A program made the translations under genes and the position numbers. This document shows, piece by piece, positions 41,052 to 49,962 of a DNA stretch of 64,000 bases. The DNA comes from an uncultured Faecalibacterium sp. GTDB lineage: Bacteria > Bacillota > Clostridia > Oscillospirales > Ruminococcaceae. Below the pieces are notes generated by a model. It did no database searches and was not told where the DNA came from. It saw only the letters and a program-made list of their open reading frames with translations. The stretch is from assembly GCA_934501115.1 (NCBI GenBank), contig CAKSTO010000003.1:1-64000 (forward strand), read 5' to 3'. The number at the start of each line of letters is the position of its first letter. The stretch's first letter is position 1.

Positions 41052-42368
41052 ATGATCGCAGAAGAAGTACGGGAAATGCTGTCCTTTCTTGACAAAAACC
41101 CTACCGCATACCACACCACGGCATCCGTCCGCAGCATCCTGCTGAACGAGGGCTTCGTTGAGCTGCTGGAAAGCCGGAAGTGGAGTCTGGAGCCGGGCAG
41201 GAGCTATTTCGTCTGCCGCAACGGCTCCAGCATCATTGCCTTCCGCATGGGCGTGCATCTGGAAAACTACAGCTTCAATGTCGCCGCTGCTCACACAGAC
41301 TCGCCCTGCTTCCGCATCAAGGAAAACGCCGAGATCCACATGGGGCAGAAGTACACCAAGCTGAACACGGAAGGCTACGGCGGCATGATCTGCTCCACAT
41401 GGATGGATCGCCCGCTGTCGGTCGCAGGCCGCGTGCTGGTCAAAGAGAACGACGCCATCGTCACCCGTCTGGTGGCGCTTGACCGTGACCTGCTGATGAT
41501 CCCCAGCGTAGCGATCCATATGAACCGTGAAGTCAACGACAAGGCGTCTTACAACAAGCAGGTGGATATGCTGCCGCTTCTGGGCGGTGCTGCCGGGGAG
41601 GGCGTGCTGAAAAAACGGATCGCGGAAGAGCTGAATGTCCCGGAGGAGCAGATTCTGGGCAGCGACCTGTTCCTGTACGTCCGCGAAAAAGCCACCGTCT
41701 GGGGCTGCAATGAGGAATTTATCTCCTCCGGGCGCTTGGACGATCAGCAGTGCGTGTTCGGCATCCTGAAGGGCTTCCTGAAAGGCTGCAGTGCCGAGTC
41801 CGTCAACGTTGCCGCCTTTTTTGACAACGAAGAGGTCGGCTCCGGCACCAAGCAGGGTGCGGCCTCCACCTTCCTGTACGATGTGATGCACCGCATCGCA
41901 CAGAACATCTGCACCAGCGACGAGGATTTCCACCGCGCCGTGGCGTCCAGTTTTATGTTCAGCGCCGACAACGCCCACGCGGTACACCCGAATCACCCGG
42001 AGGATACCGACGTCAATAACTGTACCTATATGAATGAGGGTGTTGTAGTCAAGGTGCATGCAGGGCAAAAGTATACCAGTGACGGCATGAGCATGGCTGT
42101 GGCAAAGGAGCTTGCCGCCCGCGCCGGGGTGCCCCTGCAGTATTTTGCGAACCGTTCCGACAAGGTGGGCGGCAGCACACTGGGGAATCTGGCCATGGCA
42201 CAGGTCTCGATGAACTGTGTGGATATCGGCCTGCCGCAGCTGGCAATGCACTCCTGCTATGAGACGGCAGGCGCTGAGGATACGCTTTTTCTGATCCGGC
42301 TGATGGAAGAGTTCTACAGCAGCCACTTTGAGGAGACTGCGTTCGGCACCCTCGCCATCCGCAGATAA
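41052..42368 (+). CDS. M18 family aminopeptidase
   Basis: A 438-residue dinuclear-metal exopeptidase of the aspartyl-aminopeptidase family (ApeB-like), normally a large cytoplasmic dodecamer that trims acidic N-terminal residues. Metal ligands are visible: AAHTDSPCFRIKE (about residue 79), DNEEVGSGTKQGA (about 258), FMFSADNAHAVHPN (about 302), and the C-terminal AMHSCYETAGAEDT (about 398). Length is standard for bacterial M18. GGAGG precedes the ATG at 41052 by 8 nt. It is a single-gene transcript. Confidence 0.93.
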   Translation: MIAEEVREMLSFLDKNPTAYHTTASVRSILLNEGFVELLESRKWSLEPGRSYFVCRNGSSIIAFRMGVHLENYSFNVAAAHTDSPCFRIKENAEIHMGQKYTKLNTEGYGGMICSTWMDRPLSVAGRVLVKENDAIVTRLVALDRDLLMIPSVAIHMNREVNDKASYNKQVDMLPLLGGAAGEGVLKKRIAEELNVPEEQILGSDLFLYVREKATVWGCNEEFISSGRLDDQQCVFGILKGFLKGCSAESVNVAAFFDNEEVGSGTKQGAASTFLYDVMHRIAQNICTSDEDFHRAVASSFMFSADNAHAVHPNHPEDTDVNNCTYMNEGVVVKVHAGQKYTSDGMSMAVAKELAARAGVPLQYFANRSDKVGGSTLGNLAMAQVSMNCVDIGLPQLAMHSCYETAGAEDTLFLIRLMEEFYSSHFEETAFGTLAIRR

Positions 42369-42410
42369 AAAGCCGCGTCCGGAATGGCACGCCGCCGGAG
42401 CGGCAGCCTG

Positions 42411-43694
42411 TCATCTGCGCTTCTTTTTGGCGGCAGGCTTTGCCGGTCTTGCAGGATGCGCACATCCCTGAGCAGCGTCCCGCCCGGCAGCAATGCCGCT
42501 GCCGAAGGCCCAATGCAGGTTGAACCCGCCGCAGCTGCCGGTGCAGTCCAGCGTTTCGCCCACAAAATACAGCCCGGGGCAGCCCTTGAACTGGAAATGC
42601 CCGTCCACTTCCCGCAGAGCAAGGCCGCCGCCGGTCACCTGTGCCTGCCGCCAGCCGCAGGGGGTCAGCCCCTCAAAGCGCCAGTGCTTGGCAGTATGAG
42701 CCAGCCTCTGCCACTGCCCGGCGGAAAGAAGTGCCGGGGCGGCATCCTTCAGCCCGGCGGCAGACCACAGCGCCCGGCCGAGCTTTGCGTGCAGCAGACC
42801 CAGCCAGAATCCGGCGGGGCTGTCGGCGGCGGTCTGCCGTGCGTGTGCCGTCAGCAGGGCGGCGAGGTCGGCTTCGCGCAGTGCGGGAAAAAGATCCAGC
42901 TCCACGGCGGGGCGCTTCGGTGCACGGCCGGGTGCCAGCAGGCCGGACAGCTGCATGATGCAGATGCCGGACAGGCCGTAATCCGTGAACTGGACTTCGC
43001 CGCGCTCGCGGGCAAGGAGACGCTCTCCGTCCAGCAGGCTTGCGTCCGCCCTGGCGCGGATGCCTGCCAGAGACCTGTCCGGCTTTGCACACTGCAGAGC
43101 CGTCAGGCAGGGGTACAGCGGCTCTACCCTGCCGCCGCACTGGGCGGCAAACCGGGTGCCGAAACCATCGGTGCCAAACTGAGGGCCGGCCTCGCCGCCC
43201 ATGGCGCAGATGACGGCGTCTGCGTGCAGGGTCTCGGCAGAGCCTTCCGCATTGGTGAACTGCACGGCGTAGCCGCACCGGCTCTGGCTCAGGGTGCTCA
43301 CCTTGCAGCCGGTGCGCACCTGTACCCCGCAGCGCATCAGGTGGTGCTCCAGCAGCGCCAGCACGTCCGCTGCCTGATTGGAGTAGGGGTACACCCGCCC
43401 GGCCTCGTCGGTACGGGTGTACAGACCGTGCGCCTGCATCCAGCCCAGCGGGTCGGCGGCGTTGACAGCACCCAGCAGCGGCAGCAGTGCGGCAGGGTCG
43501 GCGGTGAAGTAACGCTCCGGCGCGATGCCGGTGTTGTCCAGATTGCAGCGGCCATTGCCGGTGGCAAGCAGTTTTTTGCCCGGCTTCGGGCTGCGCTCCA
43601 GGATCGTGACCCGGGCGGCGGGGGCGGCTTCGGCGGCGGAAAGGGCTGCCGCCAGCCCGGAGGCACCTCCGCCCAGAATAAGGATCTGCTGCAT
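42411..43694 (-). CDS. BaiN/HI0933-family NAD(P)/FAD-dependent oxidoreductase
   Basis: A 427-residue cytoplasmic flavoprotein. The N-terminal dinucleotide motif is ILILGGGASGLAAALSAAE, followed by the family marker KKLLATGNGRCNLDN (about 40). ICAMGGEAGPQFGTDG is near 160 and the C-terminal FAD site near 390 includes GLYFVGETLDCTGSCGGFNLHWAFGSG. BaiN of this family reduces bile-acid intermediates in some Clostridia, but most members have no known substrate; I do not assign bile-acid activity. The ATG at 43694 was preferred to an in-frame GTG at 43703, which is too close to AAAGG. Confidence 0.88.
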   Translation of the reverse strand: MQQILILGGGASGLAAALSAAEAAPAARVTILERSPKPGKKLLATGNGRCNLDNTGIAPERYFTADPAALLPLLGAVNAADPLGWMQAHGLYTRTDEAGRVYPYSNQAADVLALLEHHLMRCGVQVRTGCKVSTLSQSRCGYAVQFTNAEGSAETLHADAVICAMGGEAGPQFGTDGFGTRFAAQCGGRVEPLYPCLTALQCAKPDRSLAGIRARADASLLDGERLLARERGEVQFTDYGLSGICIMQLSGLLAPGRAPKRPAVELDLFPALREADLAALLTAHARQTAADSPAGFWLGLLHAKLGRALWSAAGLKDAAPALLSAGQWQRLAHTAKHWRFEGLTPCGWRQAQVTGGGLALREVDGHFQFKGCPGLYFVGETLDCTGSCGGFNLHWAFGSGIAAGRDAAQGCAHPARPAKPAAKKKRR

Positions 43695-43860
43695 GGAAAA
43701 CACCGGCCTTTCAGAGAAGATAGCTTTATTGTACCAGAACTTCTTCCCGCGTGCAACGCAGGGCGGCGGTTTGGAAAAGCGGGAGGTATAAATTTCCCTC
43801 TATGACAGATACTAGGGTAAGAGCCCAATTGGAAGGAAACCGGAACGGAGGGAATACTGC

Positions 43861-44403
43861 ATGAAAGCAACAGGCATCGTGCGCCGCATTGACGAACTGG
43901 GTCGGGTGGTGATCCCCAAGGAGATCCGCCGCACGCAGCGCATTCGCCGGGGCGACCCGCTGGAGATCTTTACCACCGGCGACGGCGAGGTGATCTTCAA
44001 AAAATACTCGCCCATCGGGGAGATGAACAGCGTGACCGTCCAGTATACAGAGGTGCTGAACCGCAGCTTTGCGCTGACTGCGTTCGTGGCCGACCGCGAC
44101 CGCATCCTGACGGTCAGCGGCAGCGGGCGGCGGGAGCTGGCCGACCGCAGCATCAGCCAGCCGCTGGAAAAACTGATGGATGGCCGCAGACCTTACCGCA
44201 GTGCGGGCGAACCGGAAAAGTGCATCCTGCCCTGCGAAGGCTCGCCCCGGGCGCTGCTGTGTGCGGCACCCATCATTGCGGCAGGAGATGTGACCGGCGC
44301 TGTGGGTCTGCTGACCGATGACCGCACTGCTGTGCCGGATGAAGCGCAGATGAAGGCCGTCAGCGTGGCGGCGGCATTTCTGGCCAGACAGATGGAGGAG
44401 TAA
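43861..44403 (+). CDS. spoVT: SpoVT-like AbrB-type regulator
   Basis: A 180-residue regulator. Residues 1-about 52 are the swapped-hairpin AbrB/SpoVT DNA-binding domain, almost canonical (MKATGIVRRIDELGRVVIPK and EIRRTQRIRRGDPLEIF). Residues about 60-178 are a GAF-like domain that would sense an unknown ligand. In spore formers SpoVT acts late in the forespore; here it is probably kept for another job, since Faecalibacterium is regarded as non-sporulating. GGAGG precedes the ATG. It has no sporulation neighbours in this window. Confidence 0.9.
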   Translation: MKATGIVRRIDELGRVVIPKEIRRTQRIRRGDPLEIFTTGDGEVIFKKYSPIGEMNSVTVQYTEVLNRSFALTAFVADRDRILTVSGSGRRELADRSISQPLEKLMDGRRPYRSAGEPEKCILPCEGSPRALLCAAPIIAAGDVTGAVGLLTDDRTAVPDEAQMKAVSVAAAFLARQMEE

Positions 44404-44411
44404 GGCGGGAA

Positions 44412-44517
44412 GATTTTGAATGCGCGCCGCGCTGCTTTGCGCATATTCAGCGGAAAGAATATTTTATATTTCGGGGCACAGAAACGCCTGCGGGCGTTTC
44501 TGTGCCCCATTTTCACG
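44412..44517 (-). ncRNA. Two-hairpin element, family B (copy 4)
   Basis: Read on the minus strand: CGTGAAAA (44510-44517), a 16-bp perfect hairpin GGGGCACAGAAACGCC-CGCA-GGCGTTTCTGTGCCCC (44473-44508), an A/T-rich spacer, CCGCTG, and hairpin ATGCGC/GCGCAT (44420-44444) with a loop containing AGCAGCG. It lies just after spoVT and may also act as its terminator. The stems differ fully from copies 1-3 but the architecture is kept. Confidence 0.65.
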
Positions 44518-44607
44518 GGTGGGGTCGTAGCGGCAAACGGCATTTGCGGCGCAGCTTTCTGCGAAAGCGCAGCGCAGCGGGAAGCGGGCCTGCCCGCTCA
44601 GGCGCTC

Positions 44608-44657
44608 CCAGAGGGAAAGCCTTTGGCAAAACCGGAAAGTCTGCCGTACTGCCAAGG
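44608..44657. repeat. Fragment of intergenic repeat family A
   Basis: CCCAGAGGG followed by CTTTGGCAAAACCGGAAAGTCTGCCGTACTGCCAAGG, matching the core of the copies at 33482 and 51430. The ends are missing. Confidence 0.6.
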
Positions 44658-44713
44658 TCACACCCCCTTTTATGACAGAATTATGAATCTTTGATAACAT
44701 TTTTCCAAGGGGC

Positions 44714-44772
44714 TTGACAGCACCGGAAAATTGGCTATAATGGTCTTAGCACTCAGGAACAAGGAGTGCTAA
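44714..44772 (+). promoter_or_regulatory. hrcA operon promoter with CIRCE operator
   Basis: TTGACA (44714-44719), 16 bp, TATAAT (44736-44741), then the perfect CIRCE inverted repeat TTAGCACTC-N9-GAGTGCTAA (44746-44772). HrcA binds this element to repress the heat-shock operon. Confidence 0.97.
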
Positions 44773-44807
44773 ACAAACAGAGCAAACGCAAAAAGGAGGC
44801 AGGCGCT

Positions 44808-45881
44808 ATGACGATGGATGCACGCAAGCAGCGAGTCTTGCAGGCGATCGTGGCGCTGTATGGTCTCGAAGGTGAGCCTGTTGGCAGCAGCGTGCTGGCA
44901 AACTACTTTGATATGGCGGTTTCCAGCGCAACGCTCCGCAATGAGATGGCGGCGCTGACAAAGCTGGGTCTGCTGGAGCAGCCCCACACCAGCGCAGGCC
45001 GCGTGCCCAGTGCCAAGGGCTACCGTTACTACCTTGATCATTTGCTGACCGACGATCAGCCGCTGGATCGTGTGACCCGCGCCCGGGTGGATGCGGTGTT
45101 CGCAAGCCTTGACCACGAGCCGGAAAAGCTGGCGCAGGGCGCAGCCCGGGCGCTGGCCGCCATCAGCGGCTGCACCGCCGCCATCAGCACCCCGTGTGCA
45201 GAGGATCTGTGCATTGCCCATTACGAAGTCGTTCAGGTGGGCCGCAGCGCAGCGGCTGTGCTGGCTGTAACAACTGCCGGTTACGTCCGCACCCGTGTGG
45301 CGCGGGTACGCACCGGCCTCTCCCGCGAGAATGCAGCGGCGCTTGCCGCATTGCTGAACCGCAACCTCACCTTTGTGGCGCCGGTGGATCTTTCGCCCCG
45401 GCTGCTGGCAGAGCTGTGCAGCCAGATCGACCCGGAGCTGGTGCCTGTCATCAGCGCGGCGGCGGCCATCCTGCAGGATTCCGTCAAGCCCCATGTATTT
45501 CTGGGCGGTGAGCAGTACCTGCTGGACTGGCCTCAGCTGGACGGCAAGGTGGGCGGCATCCTGACCCTGCTGAACGACGAAGAACAGGCCGCAGAGCTGA
45601 TCGCTCCCCCCGCAGACCACAGCGAGAGCGTGCTGCTGGGCGAGGATCTGGAACCGCAGATTCCGGGTCTGTGCATCGTGAGTGACCGGTATCTGGTGGG
45701 TGGAGGCCTGTGGGGCTCCATCGCACTGATCGGCCCCACCCGGATGCCCTTCCAGAAGCTGATGCCGCTGCTGCATTATTTTGCAGACCAGCTGGGCGAG
45801 GGCATGAGCGGCAAACGAAAAGACACCCCGCAGGCTGCCGTGCCCCGGCGGACTGTGATCTATAAGGAGGATCTGGAATGA
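44808..45881 (+). CDS. hrcA: Heat-inducible transcription repressor HrcA
   Basis: A 357-residue repressor that binds CIRCE and is kept active by GroEL. The N-terminal winged helix (about 1-75) has ALYGLEGEPVGSSVLANYF, VSSATLRNEMAALTKLGLLEQPH and TSAGRVPSAKGYRYYLD, all highly conserved. The GAF-like middle and the C-terminal LGEDLEPQIPGLCIVSDRY and WGSIALIGPTRMPFQ complete the family. AGGAGG precedes the ATG at 44808. It overlaps grpE by ATGA. It autoregulates via the perfect CIRCE upstream. Confidence 0.96.
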   Translation: MTMDARKQRVLQAIVALYGLEGEPVGSSVLANYFDMAVSSATLRNEMAALTKLGLLEQPHTSAGRVPSAKGYRYYLDHLLTDDQPLDRVTRARVDAVFASLDHEPEKLAQGAARALAAISGCTAAISTPCAEDLCIAHYEVVQVGRSAAAVLAVTTAGYVRTRVARVRTGLSRENAAALAALLNRNLTFVAPVDLSPRLLAELCSQIDPELVPVISAAAAILQDSVKPHVFLGGEQYLLDWPQLDGKVGGILTLLNDEEQAAELIAPPADHSESVLLGEDLEPQIPGLCIVSDRYLVGGGLWGSIALIGPTRMPFQKLMPLLHYFADQLGEGMSGKRKDTPQAAVPRRTVIYKEDLE

Positions 45882-46504
45882 GCGAAGAAGCAAAAAAGAC
45901 GGCTCCGGCTCAGGAGGCTGAGCAGGCTGCCGCTCCCGAGGAGACTGCAGAACAGGCTGCTCCCGCACAGGAGCCTGTGGAAGAGCCTGCCGACCCGAAG
46001 GATGACAAGAAGAAGGATGGCGGCTGGTTCAACAAAAAGGCGCGTGAGCTGGAAGCCGTAAAGGCAAAGCTGGACGCCGCCGAAGCCAATGCTGCACAGG
46101 CCAAAGACCAGCTGCTGCGCATGGCGGCGGAGTACGAGAACTACCGCAAGCGCTCCACCCGCGAGGCCGACCAGAAGTTCAACGACGGCATTTCCTTTGC
46201 AGTGAACCAGATCATCCCCATTCTGGATACGCTGGAGATGGCGGCCAACGCCCCCACCACCGACGAGAACTACAAAAAGGGCGTGACCATGACGCTGGAC
46301 AAAGCCGCCAAGGCGCTGGACGCCCTCCATGTGGAGGAGATCGAAGCGCTGGGCAAGCCCTTTGACCCCAACTTCATGAACGCGGTGCAGCAGATCCCCG
46401 CCCCGGACGGACAGGAGAGCGGCACCGTCATCACGGTCTACCAGAAGGGTTACAAGCTGGGCGATAAGATCGTCCGCCATGCGACCGTTGTGGTGGCCGA
46501 ATAA
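45878..46504 (+). CDS. grpE: Nucleotide exchange factor GrpE
   Basis: A 208-residue DnaK co-chaperone that speeds ADP release. The acidic, Glu/Ala/Pro-rich N-terminal tail (1-about 45) leads into a long coiled coil (about 50-110; AAEYENYRKRSTREADQKF is the conserved part) and a C-terminal beta domain with NFMNAVQQIPAPDGQESGTV and KGYKLGDKIVRHATVVVA. It starts on the hrcA stop codon, so it is translationally coupled. Confidence 0.96.
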   Translation: MSEEAKKTAPAQEAEQAAAPEETAEQAAPAQEPVEEPADPKDDKKKDGGWFNKKARELEAVKAKLDAAEANAAQAKDQLLRMAAEYENYRKRSTREADQKFNDGISFAVNQIIPILDTLEMAANAPTTDENYKKGVTMTLDKAAKALDALHVEEIEALGKPFDPNFMNAVQQIPAPDGQESGTVITVYQKGYKLGDKIVRHATVVVAE

Positions 46505-46605
46505 CAAAGCAGAAACCCGAAAGGGTTTTGAATATAACATCCGCTTACAAACATTTGAGCATCACATAAACAATAAGATTTGTTCTTTCGAGAGGAGTTT
46601 TCATT

Positions 46606-48435
46606 ATGAGTAAGATCATTGGTATCGACCTTGGTACTACCAACAGCTGCGTGGCTGTCATGGAGGGCGGCGAGCCCGTTGTTATCGCAAACTCTGAGGG
46701 TGCACGCACCACCCCGTCTGTGGTCGGCTTTACCAAGACCGGCGACCGTCTGGTGGGTCAGGTCGCAAAGCGTCAGGCCATCACCAACCCCGAGAACACG
46801 GTCGCTTCCATCAAGCGCTTCATGGGCACCGATCACAAGGTGACCCTGAACGGCAAGGAGTACACTCCCCAGCAGGTCAGCGCCATGATCCTGCAGAAGC
46901 TGAAGGCTGATGCCGAGGCTTATCTGGGCGAGACCGTCACCGAGGCCGTCATCACCGTGCCTGCCTACTTCAACGACAGCCAGCGTCAGGCCACCAAGGA
47001 CGCAGGCACCATTGCAGGCCTGAACGTCAAGCGTATCATCAACGAGCCCACTGCCGCTTCTCTGGCATACGGCATCGATAAGGAAGAAGACCAGAAGATC
47101 ATGGTCTACGATCTGGGCGGCGGCACCTTCGATGTGTCCATCATCGAGATGGGCGACGGCGTTACCGAGGTTCTGGCCACCAACGGCGATACCCATCTGG
47201 GCGGCGATGACTTCGATGAGCGCGTCATCAACTGGATGGCAGACGCCTTCCAGACCGAGAACGGCATCGACCTGCGCAAGGACAAGATGGCTGCTCAGCG
47301 CCTGAAGGAAGCTGCCGAGAAGGCAAAGATCGAGCTGTCCAGCGCAATGAGCAGCCAGATCAACCTGCCCTTCATCACGGCTGACGCTACCGGCCCCAAG
47401 CACTTGGATATGACCCTGACCCGCGCAAAGTTCAACGAGCTGACCGCGGATCTGGTCGACCGCACCATGGGCCCCGTCCGCAAGGCTCTGCAGGATGCAG
47501 GCCTGCGTCCCTCTGACCTGAAGAAGGTTCTGATGGTCGGCGGCTCCACCCGTATCCCCGCTGTCTACGACGCAGTCAAGAAGGAACTGAACTGCGAGCC
47601 CTTCAAGGGCATCAACCCCGATGAGTGCGTGGCTGTGGGTGCTGCTATTCAGGGCGGCGTGCTGCAGGGCGACGTCAAGGGTCTGCTGCTGCTGGATGTC
47701 ACCCCGCTGAGCCTGGGCATTGAGACGCTGGGCGGTGTGTGCACCAAGATCATCGACCGCAACACCACCATCCCCACCCACAAGAGTCAGGTGTTCTCCA
47801 CCGCTGCGGACAACCAGCCCTCTGTTGAGGTCAACGTGCTGCAGGGCGAGCGTGAGTTCGCACGCGACAACAAGAGTCTGGGCGTCTTCCATCTGGACGG
47901 CATTGCTCCGGCTCCCCGTGGTGTGCCTCAGATCGAAGTTACCTTCGATATCGATGCAAACGGCATCGTGAAGGTCAGCGCAAAGGATCTGGGCACCGGC
48001 AAGGAGCAGAACATCACCATCACCGCTTCCACCAACATGTCCAAGGAGGACATCGACAAGGCTGTGAAGGAAGCTGAGCAGTTTGCTGCCGACGATAAGA
48101 AGAAGCGTGAAGAGGTCGATATCCGCAACGGTGCCGACCAGATGGTGTTCCAGACCGAGAAGATGCTGAAGGAGAACGGCGACAAGCTGCCCGCAGACGT
48201 GAAGAGCGATGCCGAGGCAAAGCTTGCTGACCTGAAGACCGCTGTTCAGTCCGGCAACGTGGACGACATCAAGGCAAAGCAGGAAGCCCTGAGCCAGGTG
48301 TTCGAGAAGATGTATCAGGCAGCCGCTGCCGCACAGCAGGCCGCCGGTGCACAGCCCGGCCCCGATGCAGGCGCAAACAACCAGCAGAAGCCGGGTGATG
48401 ACGGCGTTGTGGATGCCGACTTCAAGGAAGTCTGA
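46606..48435 (+). CDS. dnaK: Molecular chaperone DnaK (Hsp70)
   Basis: A 609-residue ATP-driven chaperone. The nucleotide-binding domain starts IGIDLGTTNSCVAVMEGG; other signatures are MVYDLGGGTFDVSI (about 166) and VLMVGGSTRIPAVYDAVKK (about 307). The substrate-binding domain follows from about residue 355 (LLLLDVTPLSLGIETLGG). As in other Gram-positives, a stretch present in proteobacterial DnaK lobe II is missing, giving the shorter length. The C-terminal tail is Gln/Ala-rich. AGAGGAG precedes the ATG. A small hairpin (AAACCC/GGGTTT) lies in the 100-nt gap after grpE. Confidence 0.98.
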   Translation: MSKIIGIDLGTTNSCVAVMEGGEPVVIANSEGARTTPSVVGFTKTGDRLVGQVAKRQAITNPENTVASIKRFMGTDHKVTLNGKEYTPQQVSAMILQKLKADAEAYLGETVTEAVITVPAYFNDSQRQATKDAGTIAGLNVKRIINEPTAASLAYGIDKEEDQKIMVYDLGGGTFDVSIIEMGDGVTEVLATNGDTHLGGDDFDERVINWMADAFQTENGIDLRKDKMAAQRLKEAAEKAKIELSSAMSSQINLPFITADATGPKHLDMTLTRAKFNELTADLVDRTMGPVRKALQDAGLRPSDLKKVLMVGGSTRIPAVYDAVKKELNCEPFKGINPDECVAVGAAIQGGVLQGDVKGLLLLDVTPLSLGIETLGGVCTKIIDRNTTIPTHKSQVFSTAADNQPSVEVNVLQGEREFARDNKSLGVFHLDGIAPAPRGVPQIEVTFDIDANGIVKVSAKDLGTGKEQNITITASTNMSKEDIDKAVKEAEQFAADDKKKREEVDIRNGADQMVFQTEKMLKENGDKLPADVKSDAEAKLADLKTAVQSGNVDDIKAKQEALSQVFEKMYQAAAAAQQAAGAQPGPDAGANNQQKPGDDGVVDADFKEV

Positions 48436-48494
48436 TAAAAAACACAGCAGTGTGTGCCCGGCCAAACCGGCGGACGCACGCGTAGAATAGCAAA

Positions 48495-48521
48495 AGCCGC
48501 TCCGGTTTTGCCGGAGCGGCT
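48495..48521 (+). terminator. Hairpin between dnaK and dnaJ
   Basis: AGCCGCTCCGG/CCGGAGCGGCT, an 11-bp perfect stem, followed by CTTGCTGG rather than a T-run. It may be a weak terminator or processing site that lowers dnaJ relative to dnaK. Confidence 0.6.
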
Positions 48522-48593
48522 CTTGCTGGTTATAGAGCGAGGAACCGACCGGGGCGTTTCCCGGGGAGGGCGTTCCCGGAGAGGTGAGTGGAT

Positions 48594-49772
48594 ATGGCAC
48601 AGGAAAAGCGTGATTACTACGAAGTGCTGGGGGTATCCAAGACTGCGACCGATGCCGAGATCAAAAAGGCATACCGCAAGCTTGCAATGAAGTACCACCC
48701 AGACTATAACCCCGGCGACAAGGATGCCGAGGAAAAGTTCAAGGAAGTCAACGAAGCAAACGAGGTGCTTTCGGATGCGAAAAAGCGCCAGCTGTACGAC
48801 CAGTACGGCTTTGCGGGCGTTGATCCTACCTATGCGGCGCAGAACGGCGGCGGCCCCGGTGCGGGCGGTTTCGGCGGCTTTGGCGGCGACGGTGTGGATC
48901 TGGGCGACATCTTTGGCGATATCTTTGGCGGCGGTTTCGGCGGCTTTGGCGGCTCGTCCCGCCATTCGAGCCCCAACGCCCCCCGCAAGGGTCAGGACAT
49001 CCGGGTACGCATCACCCTGAGCTTTGACGAGGCGGTGCATGGCTGCAAGAAGAACATCACCATCACCCGCCAGCAGGAGTGCACCGAGTGCCACGGCAGC
49101 GGCTGTGCCGCCGGTTCCAGCCCCGAGACCTGCCCGGACTGCGGCGGCCGCGGCTTCGTGATCCGTCAGCAGCGCACCCCCTTTGGCGTGATGCAGACCC
49201 AGCAGCCCTGCTCCCGCTGCGGCGGCAAGGGCAAGCTGGTCAAGAACCCCTGCAAGGTCTGCCACGGCGCGGGCAAGGTGGCTGCCAAAAAGACGCTGGA
49301 GGTGTCCATCCCCATGGGCATCGACGACGACCAGAGCTTTGCACTGCGCGGCATGGGCGATGCCGGTGCCAACGGCGGCCCGTCCGGTGATGTGATCGTC
49401 ATGGTCACGGTGCGCCCCAGCGAGGTGTTCCAGCGCGACGGCTACGATGTGTGGGTCACAGTGCCCATCACCTTCAGTCAGGCCGTGCTGGGCGACACCG
49501 TGCAGGTGCCCTCCATTGACGGCAAGGTGGAGTACACCGTGCCCGAAGGTACCCAGAGCGGCACCACCTTCCGTCTGCGCGGCAAGGGCATCCAGTATCT
49601 GAACGGCCGCGGCCGCGGTGATATGTACGTCAAGTGCGAGGTGGAGATCCCCAAAAAGCTGAACAAGACCCAGCGGGACGCCCTGAAGAAATTCGAGGGC
49701 ACCCTGAAAGAGGAAAACTATGAAAAGCGCAAGGGCTTCTTCAAAAAGCTGAAAGAAATGTTCAACTCCTGA
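48594..49772 (+). CDS. dnaJ: Molecular chaperone DnaJ (Hsp40)
   Basis: A 392-residue type I J-protein. The J domain (about 1-70) has the HPD motif in AMKYHPDYNPGD. A Gly/Phe-rich region (about 75-130) follows. Four zinc-binding repeats are seen: CTECHGSG, CPDCGGRG, CSRCGGKG and CKVCHGAG (about 160-225). The C-terminal substrate-binding domains contain LEVSIPMGIDDDQSF and VPEGTQSGTTFRLRGKG. It stimulates DnaK ATPase. I chose the ATG at 48594 with GAGAGGTGA upstream; an in-frame GTG at 48588 is less likely. Confidence 0.97.
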   Translation: MAQEKRDYYEVLGVSKTATDAEIKKAYRKLAMKYHPDYNPGDKDAEEKFKEVNEANEVLSDAKKRQLYDQYGFAGVDPTYAAQNGGGPGAGGFGGFGGDGVDLGDIFGDIFGGGFGGFGGSSRHSSPNAPRKGQDIRVRITLSFDEAVHGCKKNITITRQQECTECHGSGCAAGSSPETCPDCGGRGFVIRQQRTPFGVMQTQQPCSRCGGKGKLVKNPCKVCHGAGKVAAKKTLEVSIPMGIDDDQSFALRGMGDAGANGGPSGDVIVMVTVRPSEVFQRDGYDVWVTVPITFSQAVLGDTVQVPSIDGKVEYTVPEGTQSGTTFRLRGKGIQYLNGRGRGDMYVKCEVEIPKKLNKTQRDALKKFEGTLKEENYEKRKGFFKKLKEMFNS

Positions 49773-49782
49773 ATAACAGCGC

Positions 49783-49820
49783 AAATCCCCCGGTATCTTG
49801 CGATGCCGGGGGATTTTTTG
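49783..49820 (+). terminator. Terminator of the heat-shock operon
   Basis: AAATCCCCCGG/CCGGGGGATTT stem followed by TTTTTT. Confidence 0.93.
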
Positions 49821-49857
49821 TGCAAAAATTGAGGAAGGCAGCAGCTTGAGACTGATT

Positions 49858-49955
49858 CGTGAAAAAAACCTCAGAGAAATCCGCAGATCTCTCTGAGGGG
49901 CAAATGAAAAATGATCGTTCCGCTGTTTATGGCCAGAGCAAAGCGGAGGTCGTTC
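49858..49955 (+). ncRNA. Two-hairpin element, family B (copy 3)
   Basis: CGTGAAAA (49858-49865), hairpin CCTCAGAGAAATC-CGCA-GATCTCTCTGAGG (49869-49898), spacer, CCGCT (49920-49924), then TATGGCC/GGTCGT (about 49929-49953) with an AGAGCAAAGCGGA loop. It lies between the convergent ends of dnaJ and the FAD dehydrogenase gene, plus-strand orientation. Confidence 0.65.
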
Positions 49956-49962
49956 TGGATTG

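Noticed and set aside
42411..43694. Bile-acid reductase (BaiN) function for the flavoprotein.
   Set aside because: Family membership is clear, but no bai genes are nearby and most family members have other or unknown roles.
44412..44517. Simple spoVT terminator at the perfect 16-bp hairpin.
   Set aside because: It may end transcription, but the CGTGAAAA box, CGCA loop, CCGCT and second hairpin place it in the four-copy family B, so it is listed there.
46450..48600. Open frame of about 700 codons on the minus strand opposite dnaK.
   Set aside because: Antisense shadow of dnaK, a known effect in GC-rich DNA; composition is unlike a protein and there is no start signal.
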